DNA from: an uncultured Flavobacteriaceae bacterium
Lineage (GTDB): Bacteria > Bacteroidota > Bacteroidia > Flavobacteriales > Flavobacteriaceae
Assembly: GCA_943789305.1 (NCBI GenBank)
Contig: CALSTP010000001.1
Coordinates: 1,795,953-1,859,952 of the forward strand
DNA length: 64,000 bases
Direction of reading: 5' to 3'
The notes beneath the pieces are model-generated. The model worked only from the letters and a program-made list of their open reading frames with translations. It made no database searches and was not told the DNA's origin. The position numbers and the translations under genes are program-made. Every line of letters begins with the position of its first letter. Within the stretch, counting starts at the first letter, position 1. Below, in pieces: positions 15,530-23,967 of the stretch.

Positions 15530-18367
15530 ATGCCTGCACCAAAACGCCTTTTTTTACTAGATGCTTTTGCCTTAATTTTTAGAGGTTACTACGCTTTCAT
15601 CAAAAACCCAAGAATCAATTCTACTGGGATGGATACCTCAGCTATATTTGGGTTTATGAACTCTTTACTGGATGTCATTAAAAGGGAGAAACCTGATCAT
15701 CTGGCAGTTTGCTTCGACAAAGGGGGATCTGTCTTTAGAACTGAACTTTATGGGGAGTACAAAGCGAATCGAGATGAAACACCAGAAGCCATTAAAATTG
15801 CTGTTCCTTACATTCAAAAAATTCTTGCAGGAATGAATATACCAGTAATTGAAAAAGCTGGTTATGAAGCCGATGATATCATTGGGACTTTAGCTAAACA
15901 AGCCGAAAAAGAAGGTTTTCAAACATTTATGGTTACGCCAGACAAAGACTTTGCTCAATTGGTTTCAGAAAACATATTTATGTATCGCCCCGCGAGAATG
16001 GGTAATGGCATTGAAATATGGGGGATTCCAGAAGTACAAGAGAAGTTTGCAATTGAGCGCCCCGAACAAGTTGTAGATTATTTGGGAATGATGGGGGATG
16101 CTGCAGACAATATCCCTGGGCTGCCAGGTGTAGGAGACAAAACAGCTAAAAAATTCCTGAAAGAGTATGGAAGTATGGAGGGACTCCTAGAAAACACACA
16201 TCAGTTGAATGGCAAAATGAAAGAGAAAGTTGAAGCCAATAAAGAATTGGGAATGTTGTCCAAAGAACTGGCGAAAATTCTGTTGGATGTCCCAGTAACT
16301 TTCGAAGCAGCTTCATATCAATTAAGCAATCCTGATTATGGTTCTGTTCAAGCCATCTTTGAGGAATTAGAATTCAGAAGGATGCAAGAAACCCTTCAAC
16401 GCATTTTTAATCCTGCTCCCAAAACAGAAATAGAACCCGCTAAAAAGAATGAAGAAAGTAAACCTATCTCCACTTCAAATACAGGTCAAATGGATTTATT
16501 TGCAACCGCAGGTTCAGGGTCAATTTCCAACGCAACCGAGAGTTTTTCGACCAAAAGTAATTTATCCAATACCAAACACGCCTATCAGTTTGTAGATTCT
16601 AAACTGGCGCTAAAATTATTCTTAGAAAAATTGACTGCTCAAAGCAGTGTTTGTTTTGATACCGAAACGACAAGTTTAAATGCTCTAAAAGCCGAATTGG
16701 TCGGAATCGCTTTCAGTTGGGAAAAGAACAAAGGGTATTACCTCCCCTTTCCGGAAGACCAAAAAGCTGCACAAGAATTGATTGAAAAAATTCACCCTTT
16801 CTTCGAAAATACAGCTGTTGAAAAAATTGGCCACAATCTCAAATACGACCTTAAAGTTTTATCGAATTATGAGCTCGAAGTTAAAGGCCCCTTTTACGAT
16901 ACCCTAATTGCCCATTATATTATCAATCCAGATCGAAGACACGCTCTAGACATTTTGGCTTCAAATTACCTAAACTATGAACCAAAACCCATTACAGAAT
17001 TGATTGGTAAAAAAGGTAAAAACCAGGGTACTATGCGTGATGTTGCATTGAAAGATCAAACACAATACGCCGTTGAAGATGCCGATATTACTTGGCAATT
17101 AAAACAACATTTTGAAAAAGAATTGACCGCAGCAGATAATCAAGATTTGTTTAGAACTGTAGAGCTTCCTCTGGTTCCTGTTCTTACCTCCATGGAGAAA
17201 GAGGGAATCAATCTCAATGTTGCTTTTTTAAATGAATTCGCTGTTGAACTTGAACAGGATAGTTCCCGTCTTCAATCTAAAATTTTTGAACAGGCAGGTG
17301 AAGAGTTCAATTTGGCTTCACCTAAACAATTGGGGCCTATTTTATTTGATAAGCTCAAACTGGTTGATAAACCCAAAAAAACCAAAACAGGACAGTATTC
17401 AACCGCCGAGGATGTCTTGTCTTATTTAGCTAAGGATCATAAAATAGTAGCCGACATTCTCAATTGGCGTTCTACTCAAAAACTTTTGAGTACCTATGTA
17501 AATGCTTTGCCTGAAGAAATTCATCCAAAAACGGGACGGATTCATACCGTATACAACCAAGCTGTTGCAGCAACTGGGCGTTTGAGTAGTAATGCTCCCA
17601 ATTTACAGAATATACCCATCCGAACAGAACGAGGTCAACAAGTACGAAAAGCTTTTATTCCGCGAGATTCAGATCATGTTTTACTTGCTGCAGATTACTC
17701 TCAAATCGAGTTGCGAATCATTGCTGCACTAAGTAAAGACCCTTCAATGGTTGCTGCTTTTAAGAACAAAGAGGATATTCATGCTACTACAGCTGCAAAA
17801 GTGTTTAATATTCCCTTAGATAAGGTTACTCGCTCTCAAAGAAGTAATGCTAAAACAGTCAATTTCGGCATTATTTATGGAGTATCTGCCTTTGGTTTAA
17901 GTCAGCAAACCGATTTAAGCCGGTCGGAGTCCAAAGAGTTAATTGACACTTATTACGCCAGCTATCCAAAACTTAAAGCATACATGAGTTCTCAGATAGA
18001 TTTTGCCCGAGAAAACGGCTATGTTACAACTGTATTGGGACGCAGACGATACCTCAAAGATATTCTTTCTCAAAATGCAATTGTTCGTGGAGCTGCAGAG
18101 CGAAATGCCATCAACGCCCCTATTCAAGGAAGTGCTGCTGATATTATTAAGATCGCAATGATCAATATTCATGATAAGATAAAAAAAGGGAATTGGAATG
18201 CTAAAATGCTTCTGCAAGTTCACGATGAATTGGTTTTTGATGTTCCAAAAACTGAAGTCGATTCACTCAGTGCAATGGTCAAAGAAGAAATGGAAAATGC
18301 CTTTAAATTGGAAGTCCCTCTTGTGGTTGATATTGGAATAGGAAATAATTGGCTAGAAGCACATTAA
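15530..18367 (+). CDS. polA: DNA polymerase I
   Basis: Repair and Okazaki-fragment polymerase, 945 residues (E. coli 928). The N-terminal 5'-nuclease domain (about 1-290) has KANRDETPEAIK, AGYEADDIIGTLA and the helix-hairpin-helix IPGLPGVGDKTAKK. The 3'-5' exonuclease domain (about 350-540) keeps all proofreading motifs: FDTETTS near 375, HNLKYDLKVL, and YAVEDADITW. The polymerase domain has motif A ADYSQIELR near 720, motif B RSNAKTVNFGIIYG near 771, and motif C QVHDELVF near 897. A linker (about 300-345) is Ser/Thr-rich and poorly conserved. It stands alone between two copies of a dispersed repeat. Confidence 0.97.
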   Translation: MPAPKRLFLLDAFALIFRGYYAFIKNPRINSTGMDTSAIFGFMNSLLDVIKREKPDHLAVCFDKGGSVFRTELYGEYKANRDETPEAIKIAVPYIQKILAGMNIPVIEKAGYEADDIIGTLAKQAEKEGFQTFMVTPDKDFAQLVSENIFMYRPARMGNGIEIWGIPEVQEKFAIERPEQVVDYLGMMGDAADNIPGLPGVGDKTAKKFLKEYGSMEGLLENTHQLNGKMKEKVEANKELGMLSKELAKILLDVPVTFEAASYQLSNPDYGSVQAIFEELEFRRMQETLQRIFNPAPKTEIEPAKKNEESKPISTSNTGQMDLFATAGSGSISNATESFSTKSNLSNTKHAYQFVDSKLALKLFLEKLTAQSSVCFDTETTSLNALKAELVGIAFSWEKNKGYYLPFPEDQKAAQELIEKIHPFFENTAVEKIGHNLKYDLKVLSNYELEVKGPFYDTLIAHYIINPDRRHALDILASNYLNYEPKPITELIGKKGKNQGTMRDVALKDQTQYAVEDADITWQLKQHFEKELTAADNQDLFRTVELPLVPVLTSMEKEGINLNVAFLNEFAVELEQDSSRLQSKIFEQAGEEFNLASPKQLGPILFDKLKLVDKPKKTKTGQYSTAEDVLSYLAKDHKIVADILNWRSTQKLLSTYVNALPEEIHPKTGRIHTVYNQAVAATGRLSSNAPNLQNIPIRTERGQQVRKAFIPRDSDHVLLAADYSQIELRIIAALSKDPSMVAAFKNKEDIHATTAAKVFNIPLDKVTRSQRSNAKTVNFGIIYGVSAFGLSQQTDLSRSESKELIDTYYASYPKLKAYMSSQIDFARENGYVTTVLGRRRYLKDILSQNAIVRGAAERNAINAPIQGSAADIIKIAMINIHDKIKKGNWNAKMLLQVHDELVFDVPKTEVDSLSAMVKEEMENAFKLEVPLVVDIGIGNNWLEAH

Positions 18368-18387
18368 TTTAAAGGAGTAAGTACATT

Positions 18388-18526
18388 CCTCAATACAATC
18401 TGCGTTCCGCGGATCACTCGAAATGACTTAAGTAATGTTTTTCCCTTAGCGGATTACTTCGGCGTATAAAACCAAATCCTCATCAAAATCAGCTCGAATG
18501 TTTTACCTCAGTGTAACGTATCGAGA
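18388..18526. repeat. Dispersed palindromic repeat, copy B
   Basis: A 139-base diverged copy of the element at 15282-15440: same order of blocks (CTCAATACAATC, GGATCACTCGAAATGACTT, GCGGATTACTTCGG, ACCAAATCCTCATCAAAATC, ACGTATCGAGA), with about 20 bases missing before the right end. The left arm has one mismatch (CTCAATAC versus CTCGATAC). It lies between polA and the convergent TonB receptor. Confidence 0.78.
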
Positions 18527-18557
18527 TTGGACTTTTTTTGTAATAAATTATACTTTT

Positions 18558-20783
18558 TTAAAATTTAAAAGTGGCGCCCATCAAAAAATTAGTTCCTGCT
18601 TGAGGATAATACCCAACTCCTTCTATTGTAGTAACTACACCTGGTGTAGAATAGTCATCGTCGTAGGTGTAGAAATATCCATCAGAACTGTATTTTTTAT
18701 CGAATATGTTGTTGATTAACAATGAAAACTGCACTTCTTCAACCCATGAATTGGGAATCCAAACATAACTAATGTTAAGATCATTTGTAAAATAAGATTT
18801 CAGTTTGGAAAGCTCTGAATCAATATTTCCCATATACTGGTCCCCCACATATTTGGTTAATAATGCCGTTCGAAATACCGTATTGGGACTGTACACCAAA
18901 TTACTTGCTGCCACCACGCTAGGAGCATAAGAAATGTTGGTTGTACCTAAATTTTGTTGAACACCATTTTTTCGAAAATAAAAATTTTTGTTTTTATTGG
19001 TGCTCAAAGCCATGTTGGATTGCCATACCCATTGATCACTCAATTGAACAGCGGCATCAACTTCCAATCCAAAACGGTAACTGTCTCCACTGTTGGTCCG
19101 AATGGCCTCGCCTACTGCATCAAGTGCCCCAGTAAGTACCAGTTGATTTTTATAATCCATATAATAAAGGTTTGCAGATAGCTGAATTTTTGGTTTCTTA
19201 AATCGCCATCCCGCTTCGAAATCATGAAGGGTTTCAGGTTTTGGAGTTCCGTTTTCATAATCCGAACGATTGGGTTCTCGCTGCGCCTTAGCATAAGAAA
19301 AATAATACCGTGAGAATTCAGAGGCTTTATAGGTAATTCCTGCTTTGGGGTTGAAAAAAGAAAGTTGATCATCAAAATCTATTGGACTTGGTCCTTTCAC
19401 TGTCCCTATTGAGCTGTAAGCTACCGAACGGTATTGCAAGTCTACATAAAGCATCCATGCGTTGTTAAATTGATGGGTTACTTTTGTATAAAAATTAAAA
19501 TCATTTTTATGCGCAGTGCTTTCATAAAAACGATGATTGGAGGCTGCGTTACTGGTATACTTAGCCCAAACTAAATTTCCAAAATGACTCCCTTCGTATC
19601 TACCTAGTGAACCCCCAAAGACAGCATTGGTCGTGGATGTTTCATAATTCATTGAAAAAGTAGCCACATAGAAATCATTGTCTAACCATTTTCGGGCTAT
19701 ATTTTCAGTAGAATTGATTGTTTCTCCACCAAAGGTAATGGGATCGATTTGAAGATAATCGAAGTTCAATTCATCTCCAAAGGTTATGTTTTGAATTTTC
19801 CAAGTATTATTATACTCTTCATAATAGCCTTCCCCATGTGTGTAATTCAATCCAATATTTGAAGACCAGAAGATATTGTATTGTTGTGTCCAATGAATTT
19901 GAAAATGGTCTTGTTTGTAATTATCGACTTGGGTGTCATAAAATCCGGTTAAGTTTCCAAAGTCATCATAAATTTCGCCAGCAGAATTATAGCTTCTATT
20001 TAATGCAAGAGAAGCGGGATCTAATCCATACCATGACTGGTAAGTGATTTCATGACCTCCAAAGGTAAGTGCTTTAACTCTGGTGTTTTCGTCTTGATAT
20101 ACCCCCTGGAAAAAGTATGATTTCAAATCAGAAGTAGCTCGATCAACATAACCGTCTGATTTTATGGTAGCTACTCTTCCCGAAAACTCAAAGTAATTGT
20201 TCAATAGTCCTGTTGAAAATTTTATTGTGTTTTTTAATGTTCCAAAACTTCCTGCACTGGTTGCGATTTCTGCAAAGGAATTTTTTGAGGGTCCGCTTGT
20301 AGCCAAATTGAGACTTGCACCAAATGCTCCTGCCCCATTGGTTGAAGTTCCTACTCCTCTTTGAAGCTGAATGCTTTCGACAGAGGAAACAAAATCAGGT
20401 AAGTTTACCCAAAAGGTACCTTGAGATTCTGAATCGTTGTAAGGAATTCCATTGATGGTAACATTTACACGAGAAGCATCGCTTCCCCGAACACGAATCC
20501 CTGTGTACCCAATTCCAGCTCCAGCATTACTTGTGGTTACTACTGCTGGTAAAAAATTGAGTAGGATGGGTAAATCTTGGCCAAGGTTCCTTTCTTTCAA
20601 AGCTTCGGTCTGAACTTCCGAAAAAGTTAATGGTTGATTTTCATTTATTCTTAAACCAGCTACACTTACCTCTTCAAGGTTGATTAATCTGTTGAATAAA
20701 GAATCTAAAACTTGTTTTTTTTGTTGAGCAAAAAGAAAAATACTTCCCATTACCCAAACTGATAGTACATGAAATGTTTTCAT
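18558..20783 (-). CDS. TonB-dependent outer-membrane receptor, TPP-riboswitch controlled (probable thiamine uptake)
   Basis: A 741-residue beta-barrel receptor. It has a signal peptide (about 1-19, ending FLFAQ), a TonB-box-like segment LEEVSVAG, a plug domain (about 50-165) with IRVRGSDASRVNVTINGIPYND and QLQRGVGTSTNGAGAFG, then the 22-strand barrel ending in an aromatic GATFKF terminus. No N-terminal carboxypeptidase-like domain is present, so it is not a SusC type. The mRNA leader contains a TPP riboswitch, which marks this receptor as a thiamine (or thiamine phosphate/precursor) importer; thi-box-controlled outer-membrane receptors are known in Bacteroidota. Starts with ATG. Confidence 0.93.
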   Translation of the reverse strand: MKTFHVLSVWVMGSIFLFAQQKKQVLDSLFNRLINLEEVSVAGLRINENQPLTFSEVQTEALKERNLGQDLPILLNFLPAVVTTSNAGAGIGYTGIRVRGSDASRVNVTINGIPYNDSESQGTFWVNLPDFVSSVESIQLQRGVGTSTNGAGAFGASLNLATSGPSKNSFAEIATSAGSFGTLKNTIKFSTGLLNNYFEFSGRVATIKSDGYVDRATSDLKSYFFQGVYQDENTRVKALTFGGHEITYQSWYGLDPASLALNRSYNSAGEIYDDFGNLTGFYDTQVDNYKQDHFQIHWTQQYNIFWSSNIGLNYTHGEGYYEEYNNTWKIQNITFGDELNFDYLQIDPITFGGETINSTENIARKWLDNDFYVATFSMNYETSTTNAVFGGSLGRYEGSHFGNLVWAKYTSNAASNHRFYESTAHKNDFNFYTKVTHQFNNAWMLYVDLQYRSVAYSSIGTVKGPSPIDFDDQLSFFNPKAGITYKASEFSRYYFSYAKAQREPNRSDYENGTPKPETLHDFEAGWRFKKPKIQLSANLYYMDYKNQLVLTGALDAVGEAIRTNSGDSYRFGLEVDAAVQLSDQWVWQSNMALSTNKNKNFYFRKNGVQQNLGTTNISYAPSVVAASNLVYSPNTVFRTALLTKYVGDQYMGNIDSELSKLKSYFTNDLNISYVWIPNSWVEEVQFSLLINNIFDKKYSSDGYFYTYDDDYSTPGVVTTIEGVGYYPQAGTNFLMGATFKF

Positions 20784-20847
20784 TCGAAAAAATAAATTTT
20801 ACGAATAACAAAGGGCAACTATTCTTGGTTTAATTAATAAAAAATCT

Positions 20848-20928
20848 ACTTCCCTTGGCAGCATTACCTGCCCAGGTTCATAGGGTATGATCTCAGCTCG
20901 TTATTTTGAGCACCCCTTTGAGAAAGCA
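20848..20928 (-). ncRNA. TPP riboswitch (THI element)
   Basis: Read on the minus strand, the segment contains the hallmark blocks in order: AGGGGTGCTC, GCTGAGATCATACCC, TATGAACCTG, CAGGTAATGCTGCC and AAGGGAAG. These are the conserved P2/P4/P5 and pyrimidine/pyrophosphate sensor sequences of the TPP aptamer. It lies about 65 bases upstream of the receptor ATG. TAGATTTTTTATT follows directly, so a terminator-type expression platform is possible but not clear. Confidence 0.95.
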
Positions 20929-20933
20929 CAAAA

Positions 20934-22400
20934 TTAATTATTTTTTTGTTCTAAACAATCATTGATTGATTTTAATGAACGAAATGTTGATTGAGGAATT
21001 TTGACAAAAATAGAATTCCAATACGCCATACTTCCATTCCAAAGACCTGGATATTCAAATATTCTTGTTTTTTTTCCGTTTTGAGTTTTATGAGAAATAA
21101 TACAACGATCATCGTCTTTGAATTTTTCTAAATCCCAAGATTTTTGATTGAAATCTTTAAGCCCACAAACCATATTAACAGGGTTAAAAAAAGAACTGTT
21201 TTCAAGGGAGGATTGTTTACCTTCGAGTTCACTAGATTCTACAATTTGAAGAAACATTTGTTTGTTCTTTTCAATCCAAAAAGGACCACCACCTGGTTTT
21301 CCTGAATTTACAATCATTCCACAAACTCTCAGAGGCCTGTTTAAAAAATCCATGAGAAATAATTTTTTTTCTTCAAGAATTAAACCGTTCAAACGAAGTT
21401 TATGATCAATATGCAAAGTATTTTTGATGAATAATAAGGTGTTTTCAACCGAGTTTGAGGAATTTTCTCTGAGTTGGTTTAAAAGCGATTCAATCTTAAT
21501 TACACTTTTTAGATAAAGACCTCCTAAGGTTTTTTGGGCGTTAATACAGCTGTTATCACCAGGCCAAACACTGTCCACTGTTTTAATAAAAACAAAGTCA
21601 GATTGAATTTGTTTTATATTTTCTAGAAGTGCACCATGGCCTGCTTTTCTATAAACAATTTGATTTTGTTGATCCCTCAAAATAGAACCGTTTTCGTCCA
21701 GAGAAATACTATCTGTATTTGTATTTTGAAAAGAATAGTCGATTTGAAGACGCTTTTGTTCTTTTATAGAAAGTCGCTTGCAAAACTTATTTTCTAAAGC
21801 AATAAATTCTGTGAGCTGATCTGGATCAATTGCAAAATGTATTTTGACTTTAGAGGCATTTGAAAAAAGGGAAAGTGCTTCCAAAATTTGAAATTCAAAA
21901 GCTGTTTTATTGAATTCTTCTGATGAATTAAAAATTGGCAATAGAGCTTTAGCCTTTCCTTCCATACCCAAGCTTTGGTCTTCAAGTAGGGTTTGAACAA
22001 AATGAAAAAGAAATTCCCCGCGATTCTCTAAGGGTCCTTTATTTTTCTCTACATAGTTTTTTATGGTTGAATAAAATGAAAATTCTTCTAAGTGATTAAC
22101 AAAAAACTGAAACTCTTGTTTATCGTTATTTGAAGAGTACTTTTCTATTGAATCTTTCAATGGATCAAAAGAGTCGATAAATTCTCTAAGAAATAAAAAC
22201 ATCCTGGATGCTAATCCTGAAGCGGGGATAAATTTCAGCGGGTTGAGTATGGATCCGTGTTGATCAAAAAATGTTTGGAGTAGAGTCTGTTGTTCAATGC
22301 TTAATTCATGAATACCATCTCCTATAGTTGCTGGTTTTACAATAGAAAAATGAATTTTATTGTCTCTTAATTTGGTTAATTGATCTTGAATTGAGAGCAT
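20934..22400 (-). CDS. DUF4301 family protein
   Basis: A 488-residue protein of the DUF4301 family, found in Bacteroidota, function unknown. The conserved N-terminal FIPASGLASRMF segment (about 57-68) resembles the nucleotide/sugar-phosphate binding loop of nucleotidyltransferases, and GHGALLENI and NSGKPGGGPFW are further conserved blocks. No signal peptide, so it is cytoplasmic. It is third in a same-strand run (phosphopantetheinyl transferase, YkoF-like, NadR-like, DUF4301) and ends just before the TPP riboswitch. The link to thiamine metabolism is by neighbourhood only. Confidence 0.85.
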   Translation of the reverse strand: MLSIQDQLTKLRDNKIHFSIVKPATIGDGIHELSIEQQTLLQTFFDQHGSILNPLKFIPASGLASRMFLFLREFIDSFDPLKDSIEKYSSNNDKQEFQFFVNHLEEFSFYSTIKNYVEKNKGPLENRGEFLFHFVQTLLEDQSLGMEGKAKALLPIFNSSEEFNKTAFEFQILEALSLFSNASKVKIHFAIDPDQLTEFIALENKFCKRLSIKEQKRLQIDYSFQNTNTDSISLDENGSILRDQQNQIVYRKAGHGALLENIKQIQSDFVFIKTVDSVWPGDNSCINAQKTLGGLYLKSVIKIESLLNQLRENSSNSVENTLLFIKNTLHIDHKLRLNGLILEEKKLFLMDFLNRPLRVCGMIVNSGKPGGGPFWIEKNKQMFLQIVESSELEGKQSSLENSSFFNPVNMVCGLKDFNQKSWDLEKFKDDDRCIISHKTQNGKKTRIFEYPGLWNGSMAYWNSIFVKIPQSTFRSLKSINDCLEQKNN

Positions 22401-22423
22401 GCTTTTTGGTAAAATTTTAGGTT

Positions 22424-22999
22424 CTAAATTCTTTCTGAGTCAACATTAAATAAAAATATACTATCTATGGCTTTCTTCGCTGATTTAATTCTATTTTCTT
22501 TACTCCCCCTAATGTGTTTATAAGCTAATTTCCTTGTAATAAGTTTATTTTCAAAATAACTAAACATATTTTTTCGATCATTGGGTCGGTCTCTTAAATC
22601 GTCTTTTTTCCAAGGGATATCGATTCCAGTAAGCAAGTAAAGGTCATAGTGAACTTGCTCTGCTGCTTGCTGAATTGCAGGGTCGCAATACCCATCAAAA
22701 TGAGTTTCAGACCAAATCTGAGTTACCAAAATATTGGTGTCACAAAACAATACTTTGTGGGCTTCAGTGATCATTTGATTTTCCAAATCCATCTGACCTT
22801 TTACTATATGGGGTAAGTCTTCTTTGGTACAAACTTCTTTTTTCTGATCCCATTTATTTTGTAAATACGATCGAGCAAATTCTGGAACCCATTGAGTTTT
22901 ATAAAGAGCTGAGAGATCTTTACATAAGGTTGTTTTTCCAGTGCTCTCAGGCCCAAAGACCACTACACGAATTATCTTAGATGATTTTTGATGAATCAA
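22424..22999 (-). CDS. NadR-like P-loop ATPase/kinase
   Basis: A 191-residue protein matching the ribosylnicotinamide-kinase domain of NadR (AAA_28 family), without the nucleotidyltransferase part. The Walker A loop is GPESTGKTTLC near residue 16; VPEFARSYL and a DTN (LFCDTNILVT) Walker-B-like segment follow. Starts with TTG that overlaps the previous stop (TTGA). In Bacteroidota such kinases often sit beside PnuC-type vitamin transporters; no pnuC gene is present here. The neighbourhood (thiamine-binding fold, riboswitched receptor) suggests a vitamin or precursor kinase. The substrate is unproven. Confidence 0.82.
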   Translation of the reverse strand: MIHQKSSKIIRVVVFGPESTGKTTLCKDLSALYKTQWVPEFARSYLQNKWDQKKEVCTKEDLPHIVKGQMDLENQMITEAHKVLFCDTNILVTQIWSETHFDGYCDPAIQQAAEQVHYDLYLLTGIDIPWKKDDLRDRPNDRKNMFSYFENKLITRKLAYKHIRGSKENRIKSAKKAIDSIFLFNVDSERI

Positions 23000-23271
23000 T
23001 ACAAGTGTCTATTAAAAATTAGGAGAGTAATTGCTGCGATCACTTTTACTATTTTTAAGTTGACAACACCAGATTCTATTTTTCCAAAACAATCTTCTAT
23101 TGAAGTAACTAAGTAATTCATCAAAGGCAAATAAGGGCCATAAACTTGAGTACTGAGCGGATTTTCTAAAACTTTAAATTTTGACGCTCGTAAAACTTTG
23201 ATAAACTCCTTTATCGAAGTTTCATAGTCATTTTTTAGGGGTAGTAAGGTTATTTCAACTGAAATATTCAT
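22996..23271 (-). CDS. MTH1187/YkoF-like thiamine-binding protein
   Basis: A 91-residue protein. MNISVEITLLPL, FIKVLRASKFKVLENPLSTQVYGPY and GVVNLKIVK correspond to the ferredoxin-like fold of the MTH1187/YkoF family, whose members bind thiamine or its hydroxymethylpyrimidine part. The C-terminal 16 residues (AAITLLIFNRHLY) are unusual for the family and may be an extension or a frame drift at the 3' end, which overlaps the NadR-like start by 4 bases. It lies three bases downstream of the phosphopantetheinyl-transferase gene. A cytoplasmic thiamine carrier or sensor role fits the riboswitched receptor nearby. Confidence 0.75.
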   Translation of the reverse strand: MNISVEITLLPLKNDYETSIKEFIKVLRASKFKVLENPLSTQVYGPYLPLMNYLVTSIEDCFGKIESGVVNLKIVKVIAAITLLIFNRHLY

Positions 23272-23274
23272 CTT

Positions 23275-23904
23275 TTACGAATTTAAAACAGCCATACAAA
23301 GTTGACCATTGTTTATTGATTGGAAATGTAAAGTAAATGAATATTCTTTTTCTAAATGGGTTAAAATTCCAGAACCTTTTTGATCTTCCTTAGTAAAAGG
23401 AAGTACTTCTATTTGAGTTGAAAAATGAATTCCATTTGTTCCAAAAGCTTTATAGACAGCTTCTTTTGCCGTCCAAAGCCGGGTTAAAAAAAAGATTTGA
23501 TGTTCTTTATTTAATGCAAAAGTTTCGTTTTTATGAACAAACTTGGGTGCAATTTTAACAATTTTGTCTCGGTAAACTTCAACGTCTATTCCGACTTGCT
23601 TTTCAGAAACTACAGCAGCTGCATAATTTTGAGTATGGGATAAAGAACAGTATTTGTGAGGTTCTAAATAGGGCATCCCATTTTTTTTGAAATGAAGATT
23701 TTTTATTGAAACTCCAAGAGCCTGAAGACTTGCCCTGCTGGCTAAAAATTCCCTTCGATGATTTGAAGTTTTACGGTTTTTTAATTTTTGTTTTTCTGAG
23801 GTTGTTAAATCCAAAACATGAATCAATTCTTGTTCTGTTTCTTCAATTTTCCAAAGAATTAATTTGGTGTCTAAATGTGATTGAAACTCTTTTAATACAG
23901 GCAT
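23275..23904 (-). CDS. 4'-phosphopantetheinyl transferase (Sfp type)
   Basis: Transfers phosphopantetheine from CoA to carrier proteins. At 209 residues it is of Sfp/EntD type. The Mg-binding signature GIDVEVYRDKI (about 98-108) and WTAKEAVYKAFG (about 144-155) are intact; CSLSHTQNYAA precedes them. First gene of the minus-strand run leading to the TPP-riboswitch receptor; divergent from ahcY with a 63-base gap. No fatty-acid or NRPS genes are adjacent, so it may serve the housekeeping acyl carrier protein. Confidence 0.92.
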   Translation of the reverse strand: MPVLKEFQSHLDTKLILWKIEETEQELIHVLDLTTSEKQKLKNRKTSNHRREFLASRASLQALGVSIKNLHFKKNGMPYLEPHKYCSLSHTQNYAAAVVSEKQVGIDVEVYRDKIVKIAPKFVHKNETFALNKEHQIFFLTRLWTAKEAVYKAFGTNGIHFSTQIEVLPFTKEDQKGSGILTHLEKEYSFTLHFQSINNGQLCMAVLNS

Positions 23905-23926
23905 TTTTTATTTCTTTGAAAATCCT

Positions 23927-23934
23927 TACTTTTG
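23927..23934 (+). promoter_or_regulatory. -7 box (TACTTTTG) for ahcY
   Basis: TACTTTTG fits TAnnTTTG, 33 bases before the ahcY ATG at 23968. The -33 element is weak. Confidence 0.5.
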
Positions 23935-23967
23935 CAAGAACTTAATACCAAGTTAAATATAAAAACT

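Noticed and set aside
18498..18719. A 73-residue plus-strand frame at the end of the TonB receptor
   Set aside because: Starts in the dispersed repeat and runs through the conserved receptor C-terminus in antisense.
20783..20934. A promoter or attenuator alone before the TonB receptor
   Set aside because: All conserved blocks of the TPP aptamer are present, so a riboswitch is the better reading.
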